Shown here in pieces: positions 50,291 through 57,274 of a stretch of 64,000 nt of DNA; position 1 is the first letter of the stretch; every line of letters begins with the position of its first letter. The notes under the pieces are model-generated. The model searched no databases, had not been told where the DNA came from, and saw only the letters and a list, made by a program, of their open reading frames with translations. Location: contig CAYJPV010000002.1 in NCBI GenBank assembly GCA_964372095.1, positions 186,001-250,000 of the forward strand, in the 5' to 3' direction. Position numbers and translations under genes: made by a program. Source of the stretch: CAYJPV01 sp964372095 (GTDB lineage Bacteria > Acidobacteriota > Vicinamibacteria > Vicinamibacterales > JAKQTR01).

Positions 50291-51328
50291 TCAGGGCTCC
50301 TTCGCCTGCTCAACGATCACGAGCGTGCCGTCCTCGACCCTGTGCGCGAGGCCGCACGTCGCCAGCACGGAACCGATGGCGTCCTCAGGGCTCAAGCCCG
50401 CCACTGACCCGTGAAGGACGGTGCGCGCGGCGGCGGCCGCAGCGTCCGTGGTATACGCGAGCCGCCACCCGTGTTCCCGGCTGACCCACGTGAGGAATGC
50501 GCTGAGGGGCCGGCCTTCAATCTCCATGGGGCCCGCGACCGACAGCACCCACGCCCAGTCGGGACCCGACACGGGGATCGGGCGGCTCAAAACCGTGCCG
50601 TCTTCACGGACCTGCAACTCGACTCCGGACGTGGCGGTATCCGTACGCCGGTCTCGTTCGACGGTCACGGTCCCTTCGCGCACCCGGACGCGGAGCGCGC
50701 CGGGGTCCAGCCGCACTTCGAACTGCGTGCCGATGTCACGCACGACGCCGAGGGGCGTGCGCACCGTCAGCGGTTCATCGTGCTCGCCGTCCGGCGGGTT
50801 GTCGATGTAGACCGATCCCCCTTCGACCGCGACGTCGAACGCCGACACGAGACGGAACCGGGTGTGGGAGTCGGCACGCAACGAAACGCCCGAGCCCAGT
50901 CGAATCCCTGCCTGGCTCGAACGGCCGGTCCTGACCGTCGCACCCGCGCGCACGACCTCGCCGGGGCCCAGCTGTCGCCAGGACGCGCCTCCCGGTTCCT
51001 TGATCGAGAGGTCTGCGCCGACGTGCGCTTCCAAGGCAGCCACCACGGCCCGGCCGACCGGAGGCTCCGGTAAGTCCGCGACGTCGGGGCGCAGCATGCT
51101 GGTGCCAGCGACGGCTGCGACGAGGCAGGCGGCAGCCGCAAGACCCATGGTCCATGCCCGGCGCCGCACGCGGCGTGCCCGTACTTCCCGCTGCCAGTCG
51201 GCGTGCACCGCTGTCCTGACGCGCAGCGCCACGTCGTCCGGGACCGGCGGCCGCGGGCCGGCAACCTCGAGCAGGCGGGCCACGACCTCCCGAGCGTCTT
51301 CCGATGGCTCGTGGCGCTGGTCGTTCAC
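50291..51328 (-). CDS. FecR-type anti-sigma factor with C-terminal STN-like domain
   Basis: I start at GTG 51328 (VNDQRHEPSEDA), preceded by GGAGGG; the frame is open to 51418 but overlaps the sigma gene. The 345-residue protein has a cytoplasmic N-terminus, a transmembrane helix at about 60-78 (WTMGLAAAACLVAAVAGTSM), a FecR domain at 110-220 (GEVVRAGATVRTGRSSQAGI, VRTPLGVVRDIGTQFEVRL), and a final segment (RPLSAFLTWVSREHGWRLAY, LSPEDAIGSVLATCGLAHRV) that resembles an STN fold. It would hold the sigma factor until the receptor signals across the periplasm. Confidence 0.88.
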   Translation of the reverse strand: MNDQRHEPSEDAREVVARLLEVAGPRPPVPDDVALRVRTAVHADWQREVRARRVRRRAWTMGLAAAACLVAAVAGTSMLRPDVADLPEPPVGRAVVAALEAHVGADLSIKEPGGASWRQLGPGEVVRAGATVRTGRSSQAGIRLGSGVSLRADSHTRFRLVSAFDVAVEGGSVYIDNPPDGEHDEPLTVRTPLGVVRDIGTQFEVRLDPGALRVRVREGTVTVERDRRTDTATSGVELQVREDGTVLSRPIPVSGPDWAWVLSVAGPMEIEGRPLSAFLTWVSREHGWRLAYTTDAAAAAARTVLHGSVAGLSPEDAIGSVLATCGLAHRVEDGTLVIVEQAKEP

Positions 51329-51353
51329 GGACCCTCCTGTGGCAGCTCGGCCG

Positions 51354-52025
51354 TCATTCCGCACCTCTCGCCGCGCGGGCGTGGCCCCGCACCCGGTCCA
51401 GGCCCGAGAACTCGGCACGGAACGCCACGCGGGCCCTTGTCAGCAGCGACTCGGCGGCCTTCCGGCTCAGATCGAGGCGGGCGGCGATCTCCTCTATAGA
51501 CAGCCCCAGCAGGTATTTCCATTCGAGGGCGTCCGCATAGTGGGGGGGCAACGTGTCGAGCACAGCCTGGACGAACCGCGACACCTCCCCCCGCAGGGCC
51601 GCCCGCTCGGGGTCGGCGAGGCCGGCGCCGAGCGACTCGAGCGCGCTTCTGACCTCCGGGTTGTCGTCGGTGAGTTCGGCGGCGGGGAACCGTCCACGCC
51701 GCGCGTAGTGGTCGCTGATTTCGTGCCGGCAGATCGTGTAGAGCCACGTGAGCAGCGAGGCTTCTCCGCGATACGTGTGCAGTTTCGCCACGGCCCGCGC
51801 GAGTGTGGCCTGCACCACGTCTTCTGCCGCTGACGTGTCGCGCCCCACGCGCGCCAGGGCGAATCGGTACAGCCGAGGGAAGCTGACGTCGAAGAATGCG
51901 TTGAACGCCGCCTCGTCGCCCGCGAGCATCCGCGAGGCCAGTTCCGCACCGTCGGGCCACACGTTGCCCGGCGCGCCGTCGACAGCACGCGCGCGTCGAG
52001 CCGGCCTCGGGACTCGTTCCCACAT
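51354..52025 (-). CDS. ECF sigma factor, FecI-like
   Basis: A 223-residue sigma factor. Region 2: AAFNAFFDVSFPRLYRFALA, SAAEDVVQATLARAVAKL and LLTWLYTICRHEISDHYARR. Region 4: LDTLPPHYADALEWKYLLGL and IEEIAARLDLSRKAAESLLT. It is the first gene of the operon sigma - FecR - STN TonB receptor - TonB receptor, with a 25-base gap to the FecR gene. The N-terminal 25 residues are basic and may be over-extended; GTG 51962 is an alternative start. It should be activated when the STN receptor binds its ligand. Confidence 0.9.
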   Translation of the reverse strand: MWERVPRPARRARAVDGAPGNVWPDGAELASRMLAGDEAAFNAFFDVSFPRLYRFALARVGRDTSAAEDVVQATLARAVAKLHTYRGEASLLTWLYTICRHEISDHYARRGRFPAAELTDDNPEVRSALESLGAGLADPERAALRGEVSRFVQAVLDTLPPHYADALEWKYLLGLSIEEIAARLDLSRKAAESLLTRARVAFRAEFSGLDRVRGHARAARGAE

Positions 52026-52160
52026 CCGACACTCCCAGGGCTCAGTCTAGCGGTGGGGGTGTCGCGCGGATGTTCGGGTTTGCTTCTGGAGCAGAAACGA
52101 AGGCTGGGCGGCGAAGGAGTTCTTGGCGTTCACCGGTCATCCCGGGCAGGAGGACCGCCG

Positions 52161-52916
52161 ATGCCCATGACCTTCTTTTCGATCCTTGCCGCCGTTGGCC
52201 TGCTGACGACCGGCGCCAACTTCTCGATGCCAGGGGGCGGAAGACACGACGTCCCGCGGATCACGCCCGTCGCAGCGGCAGCGACGACGCCGGTGGTGGT
52301 GAGGCATTGGTCGGTGGGGCTGTCGGGTATGCTCCAGCTCAACAGTTCCGAGCGGGTCAATTGGTACACCACAAACCCGACCGCGATGGACAGCGAGTCC
52401 GCGGCGAACGGCACGCACGGTGTCTCAGGCGGCGTCGACGTTGCCTTCGGCTACCAGGTGGCCCGAAGGGTGAACGTGGGCGTGGCCGTGAGCATCACCC
52501 CGATGCGTCTCCACGCCGAGGTACACCGGACCGCCCAGCAACGTTTCGCCAAGCCGACCGCCCACGTCACGTTCGTGCCGCTTCGGCTCACGGCCGACAT
52601 CGACCTCCTGCACGGATCCACCTGGACCCTTCGCGTGGGCCCGCAGGTCGGAGTCGGGCTGTTCGGCACGGCCGATGTCGTGCCGGAGTTCGGCCGCTCC
52701 CGCCGTTTCGGCGGCGGCGGCCAGGCGCTCGTGGGCGCGCACATCGGCGTGCGCTACGCCTCCCCGTCCAGTCGCTGGGGGGTGTCAGCGACCTTCCAGA
52801 TTCAGCGGACAGGCTTCTCGGTATCCGAGTTGGGCACGGGCGACCTCCCGCAGGACCTGACCGTAACTCCAGAAGCGCTGCTCGTGGGGATAGAGTGGCG
52901 GTTCGGCCGTCGATGA
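52161..52916 (+). CDS. Putative outer-membrane beta-barrel protein
   Basis: I choose ATG 52161 with AGGAGGA at 52149-52155; the open frame starts at 52053. The 251-residue protein has a signal peptide (FFSILAAVGLLTTGANFS) and then alternating hydrophobic strands (GVSGGVDVAFGYQVARRVNV, VTFVPLRLTADIDL, TLRVGPQVGVGLFG, ALVGAHIGVRYASP) ending in VGIEWRFGRR. This fits an eight-to-ten-strand barrel of the OmpA/OprF-like or DUF3575 kind. It is divergent from the FecI-type operon. No specific family assigned. Confidence 0.72.
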   Translation: MPMTFFSILAAVGLLTTGANFSMPGGGRHDVPRITPVAAAATTPVVVRHWSVGLSGMLQLNSSERVNWYTTNPTAMDSESAANGTHGVSGGVDVAFGYQVARRVNVGVAVSITPMRLHAEVHRTAQQRFAKPTAHVTFVPLRLTADIDLLHGSTWTLRVGPQVGVGLFGTADVVPEFGRSRRFGGGGQALVGAHIGVRYASPSSRWGVSATFQIQRTGFSVSELGTGDLPQDLTVTPEALLVGIEWRFGRR

Positions 52917-52942
52917 ACTCGTGCTCCTCCGCCAACCCGCTC

Positions 52943-53101
52943 GTGTCCCGAGTCAGAGAAACGCCGACATATTCCGGGCGGGGCATCCCGCCTCGCTGCG
53001 TTGCTCTTCCCTCGGATATGTCCAATATCCTCGGTCATCGCGCCTGGCGATCCGGGCGCCGCGCCCGGACTATTCGTCACCGTTTCTCTGACTCGGGACA
53101 C
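52943..53101. mobile_element. MITE-like element with 20-bp terminal inverted repeats
   Basis: GTGTCCCGAGTCAGAGAAAC at 52943-52962 is repeated exactly as its reverse complement at 53082-53101, 159 bases end to end. Inside are further hairpins: GACATATTCCG against CGGATATGTC, and TCCGGGCGC-C-GCGCCCGGA at 53051-53069. No ORF of useful size is inside. It has the structure of a non-autonomous element or a long structured repeat. I could not define a target duplication. Confidence 0.75.
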
Positions 53102-53184
53102 TAGTCCACCCGCAACACGTCCGCCGGTTCGATCCGCGAAGCACGGCGGGCCGGCACGTACGATGCGAGCAGCGATTCGACCAG
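53101..53184 (-). pseudogene. C-terminal relic of a MacB/FtsX-type ABC permease
   Basis: The reverse frame reads GLVESLLASYVPARRASRIE and PADVLRVD, then stop at the boundary of the MITE-like element. The pattern LLAxYVPARRAxRxxPxxxLR is the C-terminus of MacB or acidobacterial duplicated permeases. Only about 27 codons remain. The stop codon lies at the end of the element, so its insertion may have removed what followed. Confidence 0.65.
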
Positions 53185-53261
53185 GCCTCCCCGACCACGG
53201 TCATCCACGGCGTCGGCGAGTCGGCGTATGAACGGGAGTGGAGGCCCGGCTTTTTTCGTGG

Positions 53262-54287
53262 TCAGGCCGCGTCCGCCCTCTTCTTTGGGAACGCCAGCGA
53301 GGCCACGATCGACAACGTGATCACGCCGAGAATGACGCCCAGCGACCAGGTGATCGGGAACTTCCCGCCGAACAGGCTGTTCAGCCACACCATCTTCAGG
53401 CCCACGAAGACCAGCACCACGCCCAGGCCGTACTTCAGCATGTAGAAGGTATCCACGGCGCCGGCCAGCAGGAAGTACATCGCCCGCAATCCCAGGATCG
53501 CGAAGATGTTCGACGTGAAGACGATGAGCGGCTCTTTCGTCAGGGCGAAGATGGCCGGCACCGAGTCGACGGCGAAGATGATGTCCGACATCTCCAGGAA
53601 CAGCAGCGCCACGAACAGCGGCGTGGCCACCAGCCGGCCCGAGATGCGCGTGAAGAACCGTTCGCCCTGCAGTGTCGGCGTCACGGGCACGAACCGCCGG
53701 AACAGGCGGATGACCGGGTTCCGTTCCGGGTCGATGCCCTTCTCGGGTGCCACGAAGATCTTGATGCCCGTCAGGATCAGAAAGACGCCGAACACCACCA
53801 CGATCCAGTGGTACTGCATGAGCACCGACCCGAGCGCGATGAACACCGCCCGGAAGATCAGCGCGCCCAGGATGCCGTAGAACAGGACGCGGTGCTGGTA
53901 CACCGGCGGGATCCCGAAAAACCCAAACACCACCACGAAGACGAAGATGTTGTCGACGGCCAGCGACTTCTCGACGACGTAACCGGTCAGGTACTCGAGG
54001 CCCACCTGCCGGGCGGCGGCGTCGGGGTCGAAGCCGGGAATAGCCAGCAGGCGCTCGTTGGCGGCGAACGACGAGGCGGCGTAGAGGTAGAGCACGTAGT
54101 TGAAGGCCAGGGCCAGGGTCACCCACACCAGGCTCCAGGCCGTGGCCTCCTTCATCGACACCACGTGTGCCGTGCGGTGGAACACCCCGAGGTCGAGCGC
54201 CAGCATCAGCAGCACGAACGCGGTGAAGGCCGCGTACGTACTCCAGTACTCGCTGAGGGGAAAAAGCGGAACTGACGTGAGGTCCAT
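53262..54287 (-). CDS. TerC/Alx family integral membrane protein
   Basis: A 341-residue inner-membrane protein with about nine transmembrane helices. TerC hallmarks are EKSLAVDNIFVFVVVFGFFG in the first half and LLFLEMSDIIFAVDSVPAIF in the second; the acidic residues within these helices are thought to bind metal, and Alx-type members export manganese or respond to alkaline pH. It is divergent from an NhaR-type regulator, a pairing that fits control by sodium, pH or metal stress. The start ATG at 54287 is preceded by TTCTTCCTGG on the opposite strand, that is CCAGGAAGAA. Confidence 0.93.
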   Translation of the reverse strand: MDLTSVPLFPLSEYWSTYAAFTAFVLLMLALDLGVFHRTAHVVSMKEATAWSLVWVTLALAFNYVLYLYAASSFAANERLLAIPGFDPDAAARQVGLEYLTGYVVEKSLAVDNIFVFVVVFGFFGIPPVYQHRVLFYGILGALIFRAVFIALGSVLMQYHWIVVVFGVFLILTGIKIFVAPEKGIDPERNPVIRLFRRFVPVTPTLQGERFFTRISGRLVATPLFVALLFLEMSDIIFAVDSVPAIFALTKEPLIVFTSNIFAILGLRAMYFLLAGAVDTFYMLKYGLGVVLVFVGLKMVWLNSLFGGKFPITWSLGVILGVITLSIVASLAFPKKRADAA

Positions 54288-54425
54288 AAACTGCCAGGAA
54301 GAACAAGGCTGATGACGCCGAACGAACCGACCGCCTGTGGCTGGCCGGCGCCCGGGTCAGCAGGCGCCGGCGCGTGACCGGGAGTGGAGGCCCGGGCGCG
54401 AGCTGTTCAATGACTCTCAAAGGGT

Positions 54426-54459
54426 AACAAGGCTTGTTGCATCGAACAAATCGATTGTT
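54426..54459. promoter_or_regulatory. Candidate LysR-type operator between TerC and NhaR genes
   Basis: Two inverted repeats with the same arms stand next to each other: AACAAG-G-CTTGTT (54426-54438) and AACAA-ATCGA-TTGTT (54445-54459). The segment is AT-rich compared with its surroundings and lies between the divergent genes, where LysR regulators bind. The repeated AACAA/TTGTT arms are a plausible NhaR binding sequence. Confidence 0.55.
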
Positions 54460-54526
54460 TAGATGATTAGCATAGGTCTGTACTATCATTGTTGTGCGGC
54501 ATACGGGCCGCCGGAGACCCGCCCCG

Positions 54527-55429
54527 ATGGTGAACTACCAGCACCTCTTCTACTTCTGGACCGTCGCCCGCGAAGGCGGCGTGGTGCGCGCCGCGTCGCA
54601 TCTGCACCTCACGCAGCCCACCATCAGCACGCAGATTCGCGCCCTGGAGTCGTCGCTCGGCGCCCCGCTCCTCCGGCGGAAAGGCCGCGGCCTCGAACTC
54701 ACCGACACCGGCCGCCTGGTCTTCGGATACGCCGAAGAGATCTTCGGCCTGGGCCGCGAGATGATGGATGCGATCCAGGACCGCCCCCCGGGCCGCCCCG
54801 TGCGTCTGACGGTGGGCGTTGCCGACGTGCTGCCGAAGCTCGTCGTCCGGCGTCTGCTGGCGCCCGCGATGGCGCTTGGCGGCGGCGTTCATCTGGTGTG
54901 CCGGGAAGACAAGGTCGAGCGCCTGCTGGCGGAGCTGTCCGTGCACGCGGTCGACGTCGTCCTCAGCGACACGCCGACCGGTCCCGGTGTGAGCGTCAAG
55001 GCCTACAACCACCTGCTGGGCGAGTGTCCGGTGGCGTTTTTCGCGCGGCCGGCTGACGCCAGACGCCTGCGGCGCACGTTCCCCCGTTCGCTCGAGACCG
55101 CTCCGGTGCTGCTTCCGACTGACAATACGGCCCTCCGGCGTTCCCTGGGCGACTATTTCGCCGCGCAGGAGCTGCGGCCGAATGTCGTGGCCGAGTTCGA
55201 GGACAGCGCCCTCATGAAGGCGTTCGGACAGGGCGGCGCCGGCGCGTTTCCCGCGCCGCTGGTGCTCCAGCGGGAGCTGCGCCGCGAACTCGGAGTGGTG
55301 CCGGTCGGCACTGCCGACGGCGTTCGGGAGCGGTTCTACGCCATTTCGGTTGAGAAGCGCCTGAAGCACCCGGCGGTTGTCGCCATCTCCGAGCAGGCCC
55401 GCCTCGACATGTTCGCCCGCGGCGAGTGA
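54527..55429 (+). CDS. nhaR: NhaR-type LysR transcriptional regulator
   Basis: A 300-residue regulator. I start at ATG 54527, giving MVNYQHLFYFWTVAREGGVV, the usual NhaR N-terminus; the frame is open to 54494. The helix-turn-helix covers about 5-60 (VRAASHLHLTQPTISTQIRA, LESSLGAPLL). The effector domain contains PVRLTVGVADVLPKLVVRRL and VDVVLSDTPTGPG. NhaR proteins activate sodium/proton antiporter genes in response to sodium. Here the divergent neighbour is a TerC protein, the probable target. Terminator-like repeats follow the stop codon. Confidence 0.88.
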   Translation: MVNYQHLFYFWTVAREGGVVRAASHLHLTQPTISTQIRALESSLGAPLLRRKGRGLELTDTGRLVFGYAEEIFGLGREMMDAIQDRPPGRPVRLTVGVADVLPKLVVRRLLAPAMALGGGVHLVCREDKVERLLAELSVHAVDVVLSDTPTGPGVSVKAYNHLLGECPVAFFARPADARRLRRTFPRSLETAPVLLPTDNTALRRSLGDYFAAQELRPNVVAEFEDSALMKAFGQGGAGAFPAPLVLQRELRRELGVVPVGTADGVRERFYAISVEKRLKHPAVVAISEQARLDMFARGE

Positions 55430-55438
55430 CCACGCTGG

Positions 55439-55523
55439 AAAAGGGGCCTGGCCCCTTTGGGTGAGGCCGTATCGAAATTGATACCGTATTTAGGTCAAAT
55501 GCAAAAGGGGCCTGGCCCCTTTT
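55439..55523. terminator. Palindromic terminator-like repeats, copies D1 and D2
   Basis: A lone palindrome (AAAAGGGGCC-T-GGCCCCTTT, 55439-55458) is followed by a full module at 55469-55523. In this copy the 5' part is itself a perfect hairpin, GTATC-GAAATT-GATAC, before TTTAGGTCAAATGC and the palindrome (55503-55523). It lies ten bases after the regulator stop and would end transcription before the dihydropyrimidinase gene. Confidence 0.82.
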
Positions 55524-55623
55524 CGGCCGGGCGCGGCGTCGCTCGTCAGTCTTGCGATCCGCACGCACGTCGGCCAGCATTTGAGTCACAATCCCCACCC
55601 AGGAGCCACGCGGAGGATCTCAC

Positions 55624-57024
55624 ATGAGCACGACCCTGGTGAAGAACGGCACGATCGTCACCGCCTCCGACCGGTACGACGCCGACATCTACATCGACAA
55701 AGGCACCGTCACGCTCATCGGCCAGGGGCTCTCGCTCCCGGCCGACACCGTCGTCGACGCGTCCGGGATGCTGGTCATGCCCGGCGGCATCGACGTGCAC
55801 ACACACCTCGACCTGCCGACCGGGGGCACGACGTCGGCCGATGACTTCGAGAGCGGCACGATCGCCGCGGCGCACGGCGGCACGACGACGATCATCGACT
55901 TCGCCACCCCGAACGCCGGCGAAGGCCTGTATCCGGCTCTCGACAACTGGAGAGGGCGGGCCGAAGGCAAGTCGGTCATCGACTACTCGTTCCACATGGT
56001 CGTGCGTGAACTGAGCGACCAGGTCGCGCACGACATGGACACGATGGTCCGCCACGAAGGCGTCACCTCCTTCAAGCTGTTCATGGCCTACCCCGGCGTC
56101 TTCATGGTTGATGACGCGACGATTTTCAGGGCGCTGGGCCGGACCCGCGAGAACGGCGGGCTGATTTGCATGCACGCCGAGAACGGCGGCGTGATCGACA
56201 CGCTGGTGAAGGAGGCGCTGCGCAAGGGACAGCGCGCACCCAGGTACCACGCGCTGACGAGGCCGAGCCGGACCGAGGGAGAAGCCACCGCCCGTGCGAT
56301 CGCGCTGGCCGAAATGGCCGGCGCGCCCATCTACATCGTGCATGTATCGTGTCTCGACGCCCTCGAGAAGGTGCGGCAGGCCCGGGACATGGGCCTGCCG
56401 GCGTACGCCGAAACCTGCCCGCAATACCTGTTCCTGTCGTCCGACGACTACGAGCGCGAAGGCTTCGAAGGAGCCAAGTTCGTGATGTCGCCGCCGCTGC
56501 GCGAGACGTTCCACCAGAACCCTCTCTGGAAGGGGCTGCTGAAAAACGATCTGCAGGTGGTGTCAACGGACCATTGCCCGTTCTGCATGAACGAACCGCC
56601 ACAGAAACAGCTCGGCAAGGACGACTTCTCGCAGATTCCGAACGGTGTTCCCGGCATCGAGACGCGGCTGGTGCTGCTCTGGGACGGCGGCGTCCGCGCC
56701 GGGCGGATTGACGCGCATCGTTTCGTCGAACTGGTCGCCGCGAACCCGGCGAGGATGTTCGGTCTGTGGCCGCGGAAAGGCACGATCGCGGTGGGGTCGG
56801 ACGCCGACATCGTGATCTGGAACCCCGAGCTCGAGACGACCATTTCGGTGAAGACGCATCACATGCGCGTCGACTACAACCCGTACGAAGGACGCGTCGT
56901 CAAGGGCGGGCCTGCCGTCGTGCTGTCGCGGGGCGAGGTCATCGTGGACCACGGCACATTCCTCGGCCGCAAGGGCCGTGGCGTCTTCATCAAGCGGAAG
57001 GCCGGTCCGCCGCTGGTCGCGTAG
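55624..57024 (+). CDS. hydA: Dihydropyrimidinase / D-hydantoinase
   Basis: A 466-residue cytoplasmic amidohydrolase that opens dihydropyrimidine or hydantoin rings. All expected metal ligands are visible: H59 and H61 (DVHTHLD), the carboxylated lysine K151 (TSFKLFMAYPG), H184 (CMHAENG), H240 (YIVHVSC) and D316 (VSTDHCPF). The terminal part (VDYNPYEGRVVKG) is typical of the family. GGAGGATCTCAC precedes the ATG. No other pyrimidine-degradation genes are next to it, so its physiological substrate is open. Confidence 0.94.
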   Translation: MSTTLVKNGTIVTASDRYDADIYIDKGTVTLIGQGLSLPADTVVDASGMLVMPGGIDVHTHLDLPTGGTTSADDFESGTIAAAHGGTTTIIDFATPNAGEGLYPALDNWRGRAEGKSVIDYSFHMVVRELSDQVAHDMDTMVRHEGVTSFKLFMAYPGVFMVDDATIFRALGRTRENGGLICMHAENGGVIDTLVKEALRKGQRAPRYHALTRPSRTEGEATARAIALAEMAGAPIYIVHVSCLDALEKVRQARDMGLPAYAETCPQYLFLSSDDYEREGFEGAKFVMSPPLRETFHQNPLWKGLLKNDLQVVSTDHCPFCMNEPPQKQLGKDDFSQIPNGVPGIETRLVLLWDGGVRAGRIDAHRFVELVAANPARMFGLWPRKGTIAVGSDADIVIWNPELETTISVKTHHMRVDYNPYEGRVVKGGPAVVLSRGEVIVDHGTFLGRKGRGVFIKRKAGPPLVA

Positions 57025-57274
57025 GCGCTGTCCCCCTGCGCCAGGACCCGGTCTCGACCAGATGGTTGCTCGGGTCGACGTGATGGTCGAGATTCATCGG
57101 TCCCAGGACGACGGTTCCACGAGCGACAGTCACCTGCAACGTGTTGTACATCAGTGAGTTAGTCCAATACAATCGACAGGTCGGTAGGGTTGGCAGGCTC
57201 CTTGATTACGTGATGATCATCCGGCATGTCGGCCGGGTTCGCCCCTGTCATCGCACGCCCCGCCGAGGTTGATT
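57025..57274. other. Intergenic region, no gene supported
   Basis: Between dihydropyrimidinase and the GH36 gene. A reverse-strand ORF of 60 codons (57172-56990) with MYNTLQVTVARGTVVLGPMN is present but has no recognised family and overlaps the end of hydA. The stretch near 57150-57180 is somewhat AT-richer and may hold the GH36 promoter. Confidence 0.4.

Noticed and set aside
42117..55523. GGGGCC palindromes as a CRISPR-like array
   Set aside because: Copies are dispersed, palindromic, placed after genes and lack regular spacers.
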